Under the pieces are notes generated by a model, which was not told where the DNA came from, searched no databases, and was given only the letters and a program-made list of their open reading frames with translations. The translations under genes and the position numbers were made by a program. Positions 1 through 9,521 of a DNA stretch of 52,198 nt are shown in pieces. The stretch spans positions 1 through 52,198 of the forward strand of contig JAPKZB010000069.1 in NCBI GenBank assembly GCA_026393985.1, given 5' to 3'. Within the stretch, counting starts at the first letter, position 1; each line of letters begins with the position of its first letter. The stretch comes from Acidobacteriota bacterium. Lineage in GTDB: Bacteria > Acidobacteriota > Terriglobia > Bryobacterales > Bryobacteraceae.

Positions 1-1
1 A

Positions 2-151
2 ACAGCCCCAGTCGCCAACGACCGAAGCCAACCGGCCGCCGCGCTGCCAGCCTACCCGAAGCCCTTCGGCCTCTCGCTCGACGAGCCCGCCCAACCCAAA
101 ACCTTCGCCGCCGGCGCCGGGAGCCTCTACGGAGAACTCGAACCCGTATAA
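2..151 (+). CDS. C-terminal fragment of an unrecognised protein (cut by window edge)
   Basis: An open frame enters from the left edge and stops at TAA 149-151. It encodes 49 residues ending in SLYGELEPV and has the C-ending codon preference of the real plus-strand genes nearby. I do not recognise the family from this tail, which is rich in Pro and Ala and could be the end of a secreted or metabolic enzyme. The following 180 bases hold a decayed copy of the same 3' end, which supports the view that this stretch is a genuine gene end. The start lies outside the window. Confidence 0.4.
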   Translation, partial: TAPVANDRSQPAAALPAYPKPFGLSLDEPAQPKTFAAGAGSLYGELEPV

Positions 152-327
152 AATCTCCCCCGCCGCGGCCCGAATCAATACCGATCGAAATCCCAACTAC
201 CAAACAAATCAATCAGTTACCGGCACAAGCCCGACGACCGAAGCCAACCGGCCACCGGGCCGCCCAACCCAAACCCTTCGCCGCCGGCGCAAATCCCTCC
301 CCTGCGACGGACTCGACCCCGTCTGAC
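18..327 (+). repeat. Decayed tandem duplication of the 3' end of the upstream gene
   Basis: Bases 18-37 recur exactly at 234-253 (20 bases, beginning ACGACCGAAGCC). Bases 88-116 recur with small changes at 261-290 (CGCCCAACCC then CCTTCGCCGCCGGCGC). The gene's terminal stretch (CTCGAACCCGT then stop) is echoed by CTCGACCCCGT near 314-325. The order is the same in both copies, but the second copy has lost about 50 internal bases and the reading frame. It is therefore a relic and not a second gene. The spacing is about 216 bases at the left and 174 at the right. Confidence 0.75.
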
Positions 328-364
328 ACCCCCTCGGCCGCCTCCCTGCGATACCATAAAGCCG

Positions 365-1228
365 ATGCTCTCCCGACGCGCTCTCCTCGCCGCCCTGCCG
401 GCGCTGCCCGCCCTCGCCGCCCGCAAGCGTTCCGCCCTCCTCATCGACGGCCAGAACAACCACGCCTGGGCCCAAACCACCCCCCTGCTCCAGCGCTACC
501 TCGAACAGACCGGCCTGTTCACCGTCACCGTCTCCACCACCCCGCCCAAAGGCGGCGACATGGAAGCCTACCGCCCCAAATTCGCCGGCCACGACGTCGT
601 CCTCCTCAACTACAACGGCGAAGACTGGTCCCAAACCACCGAAGCCGACTTCGTCCGCTACGTCCGCTCCGGCGGCGGCCTCGTCGTCGTCCACGCCGCC
701 AATAACGCCTTCCCCACCTGGCCCGAATTCAACGAAATGATCGGCCTCGGCGGCTGGGGCAACCGCAGCGAAAAGGACGGCCCCTACCTCCGCCTCCGCG
801 AAGGCAAGTGGGTGCCCGATACCCAACCCGGCCGCGGCGGCAGCCACGGCGCCCAGCACCCCTACCTCATTACCCTCCGCGACCCCAACCACCCCATCAC
901 CAAAGGCCTCCCCGCCGAATGGCTCCACGCTAAAGACGAACTCTACGACCGTCTGCGCGGCCCGGCCAAAAACGTCCGGATCCTCGCCTCCGCCTTCTCC
1001 GACAAGTCCACCCGCGGTACCGGCGAACATGAACCCCTCATCATGGTCCTCTCCTACGGCAAAGGGCGCATCTTCCACACCTGCCTCGGCCACGCCGTCG
1101 AAGCCATGCAGTCGGTCGACTTCATCGTCACCTACCAGCGCGGCGCCGAATGGGCCGCCTCCGGGAAAGTTACCCAGAAACTCCCCGCCGACTTCCCCGG
1201 CAAGGACAAAGTCTCCTCCCGTCCCTGA
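365..1228 (+). CDS. Secreted ThuA-like domain protein
   Basis: A 287-residue protein of the ThuA-like family, a glutamine-amidotransferase-like fold common in soil bacteria that degrade plant sugars. The N-terminus, MLSRRALLAALPALPALAA, has a twin-arginine-like pair and a hydrophobic core, so export is likely. The mature part starts with a beta strand (SALLIDGQNNHAW). It carries the typical ThuA segments: DVVLLNYNGEDW, the YVRSGGGLVVVHAANNAFP stretch near residues 100-118, and HPITKGLP. The exact reaction is not known for most members; relatives take part in trehalose or other sugar metabolism. It ends 6 bases short of the convergent amidohydrolase gene. The family call is firm and the substrate is unknown. 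Confidence 0.85.
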   Translation: MLSRRALLAALPALPALAARKRSALLIDGQNNHAWAQTTPLLQRYLEQTGLFTVTVSTTPPKGGDMEAYRPKFAGHDVVLLNYNGEDWSQTTEADFVRYVRSGGGLVVVHAANNAFPTWPEFNEMIGLGGWGNRSEKDGPYLRLREGKWVPDTQPGRGGSHGAQHPYLITLRDPNHPITKGLPAEWLHAKDELYDRLRGPAKNVRILASAFSDKSTRGTGEHEPLIMVLSYGKGRIFHTCLGHAVEAMQSVDFIVTYQRGAEWAASGKVTQKLPADFPGKDKVSSRP

Positions 1229-1234
1229 ACCCGC

Positions 1235-2929
1235 CTACTTCGTGTACACCGTCCGGCCGCCCACGACGGTCATCAGCGGCTCAATCCGCCGGATCTCCGC
1301 CTCCGGACACCGCAGGTAATCCCGATCGATCACCACGAAGTCGGCCCACTTACCCGCCTCGAGCGACCCAAGCTCTCTCTCCGAGAAGTGCAGGTATGCT
1401 CCCCCGTTCGTGTACATCCGCAGCGCCTGCTCCCGCGTAATCTTCTCCTCGGGATAGATCAGCTTGCCCGCCCGCGTCTCCCGCGTGATCGCCATCCACA
1501 GGTTGTAGAACGGGTTAAAAGGATTCACCCCCCGGTTCTTATCCTGCCCGATCATGTGGTCGCTCCCGCCCGCAATCACAATCCCGTTCTTCAGGTAAGT
1601 CTGCAGCGGGAAGAAGTACCGCATATTCTTGTACCCGAACACCTGCTCGAGCGCCGGCACATCAAAATGCAGCCAGCCCGCCTGCACATCCGCCAGCACC
1701 CCCATCCGCTTCATCCGGGCAATCGCCTCCTCGCTCATGAAGCTCCCGTGCATCACGTGCGACCGCGTCGGCCCAATCGGCCGCTCCTTGTCGAGCGCCT
1801 CAAACGTATCGAGCAGCACGTCAATCGCCGCCCCACCCTGTGCGTGGCTTGTCAACTGCCAGCCCTTGTTCCGCGCCGCCCGCATAATCTGCGTCAGCTT
1901 CGGCCCGTCCACAAAGAGCGTCCCCCGCGCGTCCGGATTCGTCTGCCCGTACAACTGCCGCCCGTAGGCTCCATAAGGCATCCGCTGATACGCCGTCCCC
2001 ACGCTCTGCCCGCCGTCCAGGGTCACTTTGAAGGAGCCAAACTTCAGCCATGCATCGCCCTGCCCCGTCTTCCACGAGTTCTTCTCGATCTCGGCCACTA
2101 CCTGCTCCACCGGACGCATCGCGTTGATCCGCCAGGTCAGCACCGTCCGCACCGGCAGCCGCCCCTGCGCCTTCAGCTTGGCGTAAAGGTTGTAATCCTC
2201 GAGCACCGAAGCCCGGTCCCCCACCGTCGTCAGCCCCGCTGCGGCGTAGAGCTTCAGCATCGTCTCGAGCGCCTCCAACTTCTCCGCCTCGCTGTAGTTG
2301 GCCCCCTGCGGCACCCCCTTCAGCAGCGAAGCCGCGTTGCGCAGAATCCCGTTCGGCTCCCCGTCGGCGCCTTTCACCACCTCGCCGCCCGGCGGGTTCG
2401 GCGTCGCCGCCGTAATCCCGCTGATCCGCAGCGCCATCGTGTTGGCGCCCCATACGTACGAGCCGTCAAACGCCACCGGGTGCTGCGGCGCCACGTCCAG
2501 ATCCTGCTTGGTCGGAAACCGCTGCTCGGCCAGCCGCGGCGGCAACGTCCGCGGCACCACAATCCATTCGCCCTTGGGCGTCGTCTTGGCCTGCTCCCGG
2601 ATGAAATTCTGAATGTCGGTAATGCTGTCGAGCGGCGGCAGCTTCCGCTTATACTCCGTCAGCCCCGCCCCAAGCGCGTGCACGTGCGCGTCAATCAGCC
2701 CTGGCAGCACCATCTTGCCGCCCAAGTCGATCAGCTTCGTCTCCGGCCCTTTGCGCGCCAGCACCGCGGCATTGGTCCCCGTCGCGACAATCCGGCCCTG
2801 CTCCACTGCCATCGCCTCGACAATCGTGAACCGTGCATCGGCCGTCACAATTCGTCCGTGATGCAAAATCATCTCCGGCGCCGCCACCAGCGCCGCCGCG
2901 GCGCCCAAAACTAATCCAATAATTCGCAT
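1235..2929 (-). CDS. Secreted YtcJ-like amidohydrolase
   Basis: A 564-residue metal-dependent amidohydrolase of the YtcJ/amidohydrolase-3 type. The start ATG at 2929 gives MRIIGLVLGAAAALVAAPEM, a signal peptide. It is preferred over an upstream in-frame extension because that would run deep into the preceding phosphatase gene. The mature protein has the usual small beta-sandwich entry (ILHHGRIVTADARF), the metal-binding DAHVHALGAG motif, a central histidine in LTSHAQGG, HVMHGSF, and the late aspartate in GGSDHMIGQD. The C-terminus returns to the sandwich (LEAGKWADFVVIDRD). The substrate cannot be read from sequence; N-acyl or amide compounds are typical. Its first 19 bases overlap the end of the HAD phosphatase gene in another frame, so it is probably the last gene of the tsaD-to-amidohydrolase run. 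Confidence 0.88.
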   Translation of the reverse strand: MRIIGLVLGAAAALVAAPEMILHHGRIVTADARFTIVEAMAVEQGRIVATGTNAAVLARKGPETKLIDLGGKMVLPGLIDAHVHALGAGLTEYKRKLPPLDSITDIQNFIREQAKTTPKGEWIVVPRTLPPRLAEQRFPTKQDLDVAPQHPVAFDGSYVWGANTMALRISGITAATPNPPGGEVVKGADGEPNGILRNAASLLKGVPQGANYSEAEKLEALETMLKLYAAAGLTTVGDRASVLEDYNLYAKLKAQGRLPVRTVLTWRINAMRPVEQVVAEIEKNSWKTGQGDAWLKFGSFKVTLDGGQSVGTAYQRMPYGAYGRQLYGQTNPDARGTLFVDGPKLTQIMRAARNKGWQLTSHAQGGAAIDVLLDTFEALDKERPIGPTRSHVMHGSFMSEEAIARMKRMGVLADVQAGWLHFDVPALEQVFGYKNMRYFFPLQTYLKNGIVIAGGSDHMIGQDKNRGVNPFNPFYNLWMAITRETRAGKLIYPEEKITREQALRMYTNGGAYLHFSERELGSLEAGKWADFVVIDRDYLRCPEAEIRRIEPLMTVVGGRTVYTK

Positions 2930-3534
2930 AGGTCGTTGATCCAGAAGTCCGGCTCCATCTCCCGCGGATTGCCGTAGCCATAGCTTACCGCGCAAACCGT
3001 CACGCCCGCCGCCCGCGCCGCCGCGATATCGGCCGGCGCATCCCCAATCATCAGCGCCTCCCGCGGGTCCACGCCCAAGGCGTGCAACGACCGTTGAATC
3101 ACCTCCGGCGATGGCTTGGCCGGAAACCCGTCCGTCCCCTGCACGTGGTCAAAGTACGGCAGCAGACCAAACTTCTCTAGCACCACCCGCGTCGTCGGCG
3201 TCCCTTTCGTCGTCGCCGTCGACTTCAAGCCGCCCAACTGCCGCACGGCCTCCGCCACGCCCGGAAACAGCTTCGTGCCGTTATGCTCCCGCGCCCAGTA
3301 GATCTCCCGGTACTCGGCAATCAAACGCTCGATCCCCTCGTCCGGCAACCCGGGGATCACGTCGCCAAACAGGTCTGCCAAGTGCCGTCCAATGTAACTC
3401 CGCACCAATTCAAACGGCTGCGGAGGATATCCGTTCCGGGCGAGGACTACCTCAACCGCGCCACAGATATCCTCCGCCGAGTCCGTTAACGTGCCGTCCA
3501 CATCGAACAGGTACAGCCGGTAGGGCCGCACCAT
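2911..3534 (-). CDS. gph: HAD-superfamily phosphatase, phosphoglycolate phosphatase-like
   Basis: A 207-residue HAD hydrolase of the Gph/PGP type. Motif I is LFDVDGTLTDS at residues 9-19 with both catalytic aspartates. A helical cap follows (residues about 20-85). Motif II is the TTKGT threonine, motif III the lysine of FPAKPSPE, and motif IV MIGDAPADIAAA. Members dephosphorylate 2-phosphoglycolate or other small phosphates in the cytoplasm. The start ATG shares one base with the ftsH stop (TAATG), and the gene end overlaps the next gene by 19 bases, so translation is probably coupled. The symbol is given by similarity; the true substrate could be another small phosphate. Confidence 0.8.
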   Translation of the reverse strand: MVRPYRLYLFDVDGTLTDSAEDICGAVEVVLARNGYPPQPFELVRSYIGRHLADLFGDVIPGLPDEGIERLIAEYREIYWAREHNGTKLFPGVAEAVRQLGGLKSTATTKGTPTTRVVLEKFGLLPYFDHVQGTDGFPAKPSPEVIQRSLHALGVDPREALMIGDAPADIAAARAAGVTVCAVSYGYGNPREMEPDFWINDLCELLD

Positions 3535-5447
3535 TACGCCGGCGATGGCCCATCCGCCAACGGCGGAATCCGCAGCCCGCCCAAACCGCTCGGCGGGGCT
3601 ACCTTGTTGTCTTCGTCATTCCGCGGCTTTACTGTACCCCGGAACGCCGACAGCGTCTCTCCCTTGATCAACTGGATCACTTCGGCCCCGTCAAGCACCT
3701 CCCGCTCCAGCAGCGCCTCGGCAATCCGTACCATCGCATCGCGGTGGTCTTCAATATACTTCCGCGCCCGCGTGTAGCCGTTATCCACCAGCTTCCGCAC
3801 CTGCGCGTCAATCGCGATCGCCGTCGTCTCAGAGTAGTCCCGGTGCTGCGAAATCTCCCGGCCCAGGAAGATCTGCTCCTCCTTCTTGCCAAAGCTCATC
3901 GGCCCGAGGTCGCTCATACCCCACTCGCAGACCATCTTCCGCGCCATGTCCGTCGCGCGCTCAATGTCGTTACCAGCGCCCGTCGTCATCTGCTTCATGA
4001 AGATCTCTTCCGCAATCCGGCCACCCATCAGGATCGCCAGCTGCGCCTCGAGATAGTCCTTGTTGTACGAGTGCTTGTCGTCGAGCGGCAGCTGCATCGT
4101 CAAGCCCAACGCCATCCCGCGCGGAATGATCGTCACCTTGTGCAACGGATCGGCGTCCGGAATCAGCACCGCCACCAGCGCGTGACCCGCCTCGTGGTAA
4201 GCCGTGTTCTTCTTCTCTTCATCGGACAGCATCATGGACTTCCGTTCGGCACCCATGATCACCCGGTCCTTGGCCAGCTCAAAATCCAGCTGCGTCACGA
4301 CCTTCCGGTTCTGCCGCGCCGCCACGAGCGCCGCTTCGTTCACCAGGTTCGAAAGATCCGCCCCGGCAAAGCCCGGTGTCCCCCGCGCCAGCACCATCAG
4401 ATCCACATCGTCCCCGAGCGGTACCTTCTTGGTGTGCACCCGCAGAATCTGCTCCCGGCCCTTCACATCCGGCCGGCCCACTACCACGCGCCGGTCGAAA
4501 CGGCCCGGCCGCAGCAACGCCGGGTCGAGCACGTCCGGACGGTTGGTGGCCGCCACAAGAATCACCCCTTCGTTCGACTCAAAACCGTCCATCTCCACAA
4601 GGAGCTGATTCAGCGTCTGCTCCCGCTCGTCGTGCCCGCCGCCCAAGCCCGCACCACGATGCCGCCCGACGGCGTCAATCTCATCGATGAAGATGATGCA
4701 AGGGGCATTTTTCTTTCCCTGCTCAAACAGATCGCGCACGCGGCTCGCGCCCACGCCCACAAACATCTCCACAAAGTCCGAACCCGAAATCGAGAAGAAC
4801 GGTACGTTCGCCTCGCCGGCAATCGCCCGCGCCAGCAACGTCTTACCCGTTCCCGGAGGCCCCACCAGCAGAACTCCCTTCGGAATCCGCCCGCCCAGCT
4901 TCTGAAACTTCTGCGGCTCCCGCAAAAACTCAATAATCTCGCCGAGCTCCTCTTTGGCCTCTTCGACTCCCGCAACGTCTTTGAACGTCACTTTCTTCTG
5001 TTGTGAGGAGTGCAGCCGCGCCCGGCTCTTTCCAAAGCTCAAAGCCTTGTTGCCGCCACTCTGCATCTGTCGCATCATGAAGATCCACAGCGCCAGCAGC
5101 AGGATAAACGGAATCGCGTTCACCAGCAGCGACACCAGTGTTCCGTTGGTCGATTCCTGCATCTCAATAGCGACATTCTTCGCGGTCAGGATCTCATAAA
5201 CTTTCGGATAATTCGCCGGAATCAGGGTCCGCAACGGGCCCTGCGAATCATCCACAAACTGACCCCGCACTTCCGTGCCGCTGATCTTGACCGACTTCAC
5301 CCGCCCCGCCTCAACCTCGGACAGGAACTGCGAAAACGCCAGATTCACTTCCGGCTTGCCTTTACCCCGCCCTACCACCGTGTACAAAATCACGGCCAGG
5401 CAGATGATAACGACCCAGAAGATCAGCTTATTTACGTTAGATGTCAT
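3534..5447 (-). CDS. ftsH: ATP-dependent zinc metalloprotease FtsH
   Basis: A 637-residue membrane-anchored AAA+ protease that degrades misfolded and regulatory proteins at the inner membrane. It has a transmembrane helix at residues 8-25, a periplasmic domain, and a second helix near 104-124. Walker A GPPGTGKT is at 196-203 and Walker B IIFIDEID at 251-258. The second region of homology contains [19 protein letters not shown]. The zinc motif HEAGH is at 418-422. The C-terminus is Pro- and Gly-rich. Length and order match the family. The start overlaps the tilS stop by four bases (ATGA), and GAGGA lies just upstream. A neighbouring tilS is the arrangement seen in many bacteria, so the pair is likely cotranscribed. 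Confidence 0.98.
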   Translation of the reverse strand: MTSNVNKLIFWVVIICLAVILYTVVGRGKGKPEVNLAFSQFLSEVEAGRVKSVKISGTEVRGQFVDDSQGPLRTLIPANYPKVYEILTAKNVAIEMQESTNGTLVSLLVNAIPFILLLALWIFMMRQMQSGGNKALSFGKSRARLHSSQQKKVTFKDVAGVEEAKEELGEIIEFLREPQKFQKLGGRIPKGVLLVGPPGTGKTLLARAIAGEANVPFFSISGSDFVEMFVGVGASRVRDLFEQGKKNAPCIIFIDEIDAVGRHRGAGLGGGHDEREQTLNQLLVEMDGFESNEGVILVAATNRPDVLDPALLRPGRFDRRVVVGRPDVKGREQILRVHTKKVPLGDDVDLMVLARGTPGFAGADLSNLVNEAALVAARQNRKVVTQLDFELAKDRVIMGAERKSMMLSDEEKKNTAYHEAGHALVAVLIPDADPLHKVTIIPRGMALGLTMQLPLDDKHSYNKDYLEAQLAILMGGRIAEEIFMKQMTTGAGNDIERATDMARKMVCEWGMSDLGPMSFGKKEEQIFLGREISQHRDYSETTAIAIDAQVRKLVDNGYTRARKYIEDHRDAMVRIAEALLEREVLDGAEVIQLIKGETLSAFRGTVKPRNDEDNKVAPPSGLGGLRIPPLADGPSPA

Positions 5448-6706
5448 TGCTTCCTCAATATACAGGACGTCGAGGGTGAAGGGATCGATTCATCGAGTCC
5501 GGAAATCCGCGCTACAAATCGCAAAATGTTCCTTGTATCACCAGTCGGCAGAAAACTTTCACTCACGCCAAACCGGTTCGACCACACGATACTCACTCCA
5601 TCCGTAACAATCGGCCAATTCTCTCTTTCCCATAAGGGTATGCGAGCGACTTGAAACAATCTCTTCAAAAGAATCGGCTCACTACGCCCTGCCGGTTGAA
5701 ACCGATCTCCGGGTTGCCACGTGCGCACACGCAAATCCCCTTGTAACCGATCCTCATCAAGCTCCAAAACAATCTCTTTAGTATATCGGGAATCCGCCGC
5801 CTCTGGACACGCCATCCGGACAGCGCCAAAGGACCGCGTCGCCACCACCCCCGGCAGCGTCACCGAACCCGCGCCCCGCGCCCCCATTACCAGCCGCTCC
5901 AACTGCCCGATGTGCTGCTCCTCCACGCGGCGCAGGTCGCCTTTGACGGACGCAATCCACTCCCGCAAAACTCGGCGCCGCAGCGCCGGATGCATCTCCC
6001 GTAGCGACTTTACCTCCCGCACCGGTCCCCCCGGCATAATCTGCTCCCGCCAATACTGCTCCTCGAGGCCCGCAATCCCGGCCAGACGGACCAGATGGCC
6101 CTCGACCGCCGGCGAAAGCTCCCGCAGCAGCGGGAGCACCTCGCGCCGGACCCGGTTGCGGAGAAAGCGCGGATCCTCGTTCGAGGCATCCTCGCGCCAC
6201 GCGAGCCCCTGCCGCGCCAGATACTCGCGCACCGCCTCCCGCGAGACGCCCAGCAGAGGCCGGATCAACCCGGACTTGGTCCGCTCCAGCACCCCCCGCA
6301 ATCCCGTTGGTCCCGTACCTCGCAGCAGGCGCAGCAGCACCGTCTCGGCCTGATCGGAAGCCGTATGCCCCGTCGCCACCCAATCGACGAGCCCGACCGC
6401 CCGCCACTCGGTAAACCACCGCAGTCGCGTCCGGCGGCAAAACTGCTCCAGGTTCCCCTCCACCGGCCCGGCCCGCACCACCGCGCACGGCAGCTCGCCG
6501 GCTAGGCGTCGCACAAAGGCCTCATCCTCGTCGGAAGCGGCCCCGCGCAATCCATGATTCACATGCAGCACCACCAGCGGCCCGCGATGCACCTCCCGCA
6601 ACGCGTGGAGCAGAAAGACGCTGTCGGCGCCGCCCGAAACCGCCACCCCCAGTCGCGCGCCGGAGACGCCCAACCGGTCCAGCGCCGCTGCCACCGCGTC
6701 CAGCAC
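5444..6706 (-). CDS. tilS: tRNA(Ile)-lysidine synthase TilS
   Basis: A 420-residue N-type ATP pyrophosphatase that attaches lysine to C34 of the CAU-anticodon tRNA-Ile so that it reads AUA. The PP-loop SGGADS is at residues 24-29, followed by HVNHGLRG. The [12 protein letters not shown] segment and NRVRREVLP are family signatures. The C-terminal substrate-binding part includes the WQPGDRFQP stretch typical of the TilS C-domain. The start codon is GTG at 6706, one base after the mrp stop. The gene overlaps ftsH by four bases. TilS is essential in most bacteria. Confidence 0.95.
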   Translation of the reverse strand: MLDAVAAALDRLGVSGARLGVAVSGGADSVFLLHALREVHRGPLVVLHVNHGLRGAASDEDEAFVRRLAGELPCAVVRAGPVEGNLEQFCRRTRLRWFTEWRAVGLVDWVATGHTASDQAETVLLRLLRGTGPTGLRGVLERTKSGLIRPLLGVSREAVREYLARQGLAWREDASNEDPRFLRNRVRREVLPLLRELSPAVEGHLVRLAGIAGLEEQYWREQIMPGGPVREVKSLREMHPALRRRVLREWIASVKGDLRRVEEQHIGQLERLVMGARGAGSVTLPGVVATRSFGAVRMACPEAADSRYTKEIVLELDEDRLQGDLRVRTWQPGDRFQPAGRSEPILLKRLFQVARIPLWERENWPIVTDGVSIVWSNRFGVSESFLPTGDTRNILRFVARISGLDESIPSPSTSCILRKQ

Positions 6707-6707
6707 G

Positions 6708-7532
6708 TCAGTCGCTAACGGTCATCGTCGGAGCCTTCCCGGCCCCGCGGGCGGCAAGCCGCTCGACAATCCGTTCGGCCAGTTCCACGAACGGCGCGCC
6801 CTTACCCGCCGGATCGAGCGCCGCGGGCCGCCCGCTGTCGCCGCCCACGCGCACCGCCGGGTCGAGCGGCAGCGAGCCCAGAAACGGCACGCTCATCGCG
6901 TTCGCCGTCCGCTCCCCGCCCCCTTGGCCAAACACGTCAATCCGCTCGCCCGAACCCGGCGCAATCAGATAGCTCATGTTCTCGACCAGCCCCAGCACCG
7001 GCACCCGCACGTTCTGAAACATCAACACCGCCTTCCGCGCGTCTTCAAGCGAAACCTCAGAGGGCGTCGTCACCACCACCGCGCCGCTCACCGTCGTCGT
7101 CTGCATCAGCGACAACTGGACATCCCCCGTTCCCGGCGGCAGGTCGATCAGCAGGTAGTCGAGCGTCCCCCAGTCCACGCCCCGTAAAAACTGCTGAATC
7201 ACCGAGTGGAGCATCGGCCCGCGCCACACGAGCGGCTTATCGCCAGGGCTCAGGAAACCCATCGAGATCAGCTTCACCTCGTGCTTAACAAGAGGCTGAA
7301 TCCGCTCGCCAATCGCGTGCGGCGCCTCCCGGATACCCATCATCAGGGGCACGTTCGGCCCGTACACGTCCGCGTCAATCAAGCCGACCCGATAACCCAA
7401 TCCGGCTAGCGCAATCGCCAGGTTCACCGAAACGGTGGTCTTCCCTACCCCGCCCTTGCCCGAACCCACGGCGATAATCTGCCGTACGCCGTCAATCGCC
7501 GTCGTCTTTAACTCTGTCTGTTGAGGACCCAT
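6708..7532 (-). CDS. mrp: Mrp/ApbC-type P-loop ATPase lacking the CxxC iron-sulfur motif
   Basis: A 274-residue Mrp/NBP35-family ATPase, whose relatives carry Fe-S clusters to apoproteins. The deviant Walker A GSGKGGVGKTT is at residues 23-33, GLIDADVYGPN (50-60) follows, and the Walker B region is LLIDLPPGTGD (127-137). The N-terminal MIP18/DUF59 domain of longer Mrp proteins is absent. After VENMSY the usual Cys-x-x-Cys pair is missing: residues 191-194 are Ala-Pro-Gly-Ser. Cluster binding, if any, must therefore differ. Two starts are close together, ATG 7532 and ATG 7544. I chose 7532 because GGAAGGAG precedes it, although the spacing is short. Its neighbours tilS and ftsH suggest a housekeeping operon. 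Confidence 0.9.
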   Translation of the reverse strand: MGPQQTELKTTAIDGVRQIIAVGSGKGGVGKTTVSVNLAIALAGLGYRVGLIDADVYGPNVPLMMGIREAPHAIGERIQPLVKHEVKLISMGFLSPGDKPLVWRGPMLHSVIQQFLRGVDWGTLDYLLIDLPPGTGDVQLSLMQTTTVSGAVVVTTPSEVSLEDARKAVLMFQNVRVPVLGLVENMSYLIAPGSGERIDVFGQGGGERTANAMSVPFLGSLPLDPAVRVGGDSGRPAALDPAGKGAPFVELAERIVERLAARGAGKAPTMTVSD

Positions 7533-7575
7533 TGCTCCTTCCATCCTACCAGCGGCGGACGGCCGACCAACTTCG

Positions 7576-9504
7576 CTAACGCTGCGCCAAGCTGTCCCAA
7601 TGTGCCGCCGCCCGCTCCCGCAGCGCCGCTCGGTCCCGGTCGAGCACATAACCGCTCGCTACCAGTGCCTCGAGAATGGCCTCCACCTGACTCAGATAAT
7701 CCGCTTTGCCGCTGTAGCGCTCCTCGATCGAAGGCCGCGGATCCTTGTTCGCTTCGCGCTCCGCCTTCGTCCGCGCAAACGGGTGAAAGCCGCCCGTCAT
7801 GCTCTGCATCTCGGCCGGAGCACCGGTGGCGGGGTCGCGCAGATTCCAGCCGGTAAACGTCCCCAGCGGCACCGCCACATCGGGCAGACGCAAGCCCGCT
7901 ACCTCGTTTCCATCCGCGTCCACGGCGGGCACCAGCGTCGGAAACGGCTTGCCGACCTTCGGCGGATCGAAGGCAATCACCCCATCGGACTTGAAATCGG
8001 GACCGTAATCCACCCGCCAGGCTTGATGCGGCGCCCGCGGCAACTGCACCCCGGGAATCTTCGGAAACTTCAGCGCCGCCGGCGCCACCAACTGCTGCTG
8101 ATCGATCCGCGGATAGCTCGAAGCCGGCGGCGCCTCCTTGGCCACTACCCACCGGGTGAGCGCCGCCAACAGACCGCGCATCAGGAACCGGTAGTCGTTG
8201 GGGTTGGCGCGGTAGGCCGTCTCCGCCGTTTTCGCGGCCGGCCAGCGACCGGGTCCGTGTTGAGTGCCGGTGAGATAGTAGACCCGCGAACTCCCCGCCA
8301 CGCCGTCGTCCCTCTTCCCGTCCAGCGAGGTATGGATCAGCGAAGCCGCCCGCCCCCAGTACTCGTACGAGCCGTTGGTATAGAAGATCTGCGGCGCCAC
8401 CTGTTCATCGAGCGCCTGGCTCAACAGCCCGTCGTCTTCCTTGGTCTCCGGATCCAGCATCCGCAGGTCCGCGAATGGAAACAGGTCGGACGGGTAGAAC
8501 GTATTCGTCATGCGATGGCCATCGCGCGAAGGCTGCGCGAAGCGGTGGTTGAAGCTGCCACGCCCGGCGCCGGCTACGTGCGCCCACACCCCATCAAAGA
8601 CGCGGCGGCCGTTCTCATCCCGGTTGAAGCCCATATAAAGGAAAGTCCGCAGAAACCGCCCGCTTTGCGAAGTGCCGAAGCCGATGGCGTTCTTGAGATA
8701 CCGACCCTGGTCGCCGAGTAGAATCGTGCTGTCCGGCTTCCCCTTCAAAAAAGAAATCAGGTCCCGCGTTGCCGCCATGCCGAGGCCCACGATCGCCGGA
8801 TCTTTCGCCCGGTAGATCACCTCGTACAGTTTGCCCGGCTGAAAACCGCCCGTCAGCCCGACCCGCGTCTCATCCACAAAACGCCACTGCGACCGCGGAA
8901 TCACCCGGCGGGGCCCTTCGGGCGCATCGCGCACCGTCATCTGCGTTGCCGGGTCATCCGGATTCAAAACCGGATAGGCCTGCATCGTGCGATCCCCTAG
9001 CGAGTAGACATCCACTTTTGCCACCGGCACATATTCGCTCCGCACGAGTCCGGTAGCGCCCTTGGCGCGCGGCACCTCGATGCGCAGCAGGTTCCCTTCT
9101 TTGGGTAAGTCGAACTGCCAGCCGAGCCAGACCAGCGTATAGCCCTGCTCCAGCAGGTACTCGTCGCCCTGCTCAAACATATTGCGCATGCCCTTGCCGC
9201 CGCGGTTGGAGACCTCGTAGAGAATGGTCCCGTTGCCCTTGGCCGGATCGCGCGGTTTTAGTACCTCAAGATCGGAGACAAATTCCACCAGCCCCGCGGC
9301 GTTGCGCGGCGCCATCGCGAGATCACGAATGATCCGGTTGGCCGGCAGTTGAGGATCGATCGCGAAGTGGACCTTGGCGGCGATGTGTTCATAGCTGCGC
9401 GGCGCATCGGCGCGCTCGACGACGTAGATCTTCTTAACGGCCGCCGGCAGCAGCACGGCGCCGGCGGCGAGCCAGACGCAGACACGGAGGAGCATGGAAA
9501 ACAT
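7576..9504 (-). CDS. Secreted alpha/beta hydrolase-domain protein
   Basis: A 642-residue protein of the large alpha/beta hydrolase-domain family often seen in soil bacteria. The leader is MFSMLLRVCVWLAAGAVLLPAA, so it is likely exported; a second ATG at 9495 would serve equally well. The nucleophile elbow is probably GFGTSQSGRFLR near residue 290, a form typical of this family in place of a canonical GxSxG. Other family segments are GGKGMRNMFEQGDEYLLEQGY and the YLTGTQHGPG stretch. The substrate is unknown; esters are expected. It sits between tsaD (17 bases upstream) and mrp (43 bases downstream), an odd place for a secreted enzyme, and reads as an insertion into a housekeeping run. Confidence 0.78.
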   Translation of the reverse strand: MFSMLLRVCVWLAAGAVLLPAAVKKIYVVERADAPRSYEHIAAKVHFAIDPQLPANRIIRDLAMAPRNAAGLVEFVSDLEVLKPRDPAKGNGTILYEVSNRGGKGMRNMFEQGDEYLLEQGYTLVWLGWQFDLPKEGNLLRIEVPRAKGATGLVRSEYVPVAKVDVYSLGDRTMQAYPVLNPDDPATQMTVRDAPEGPRRVIPRSQWRFVDETRVGLTGGFQPGKLYEVIYRAKDPAIVGLGMAATRDLISFLKGKPDSTILLGDQGRYLKNAIGFGTSQSGRFLRTFLYMGFNRDENGRRVFDGVWAHVAGAGRGSFNHRFAQPSRDGHRMTNTFYPSDLFPFADLRMLDPETKEDDGLLSQALDEQVAPQIFYTNGSYEYWGRAASLIHTSLDGKRDDGVAGSSRVYYLTGTQHGPGRWPAAKTAETAYRANPNDYRFLMRGLLAALTRWVVAKEAPPASSYPRIDQQQLVAPAALKFPKIPGVQLPRAPHQAWRVDYGPDFKSDGVIAFDPPKVGKPFPTLVPAVDADGNEVAGLRLPDVAVPLGTFTGWNLRDPATGAPAEMQSMTGGFHPFARTKAEREANKDPRPSIEERYSGKADYLSQVEAILEALVASGYVLDRDRAALRERAAAHWDSLAQR

Positions 9505-9521
9505 TAAAGCACGGCGAGCGA

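Noticed and set aside
3111-5006. Long open frame on the plus strand opposite ftsH (631 codons).
   Set aside because: It mirrors the certain ftsH gene and gives a low-complexity Arg/Pro/His-rich product with no family pattern, as expected from GC-rich antisense sequence.
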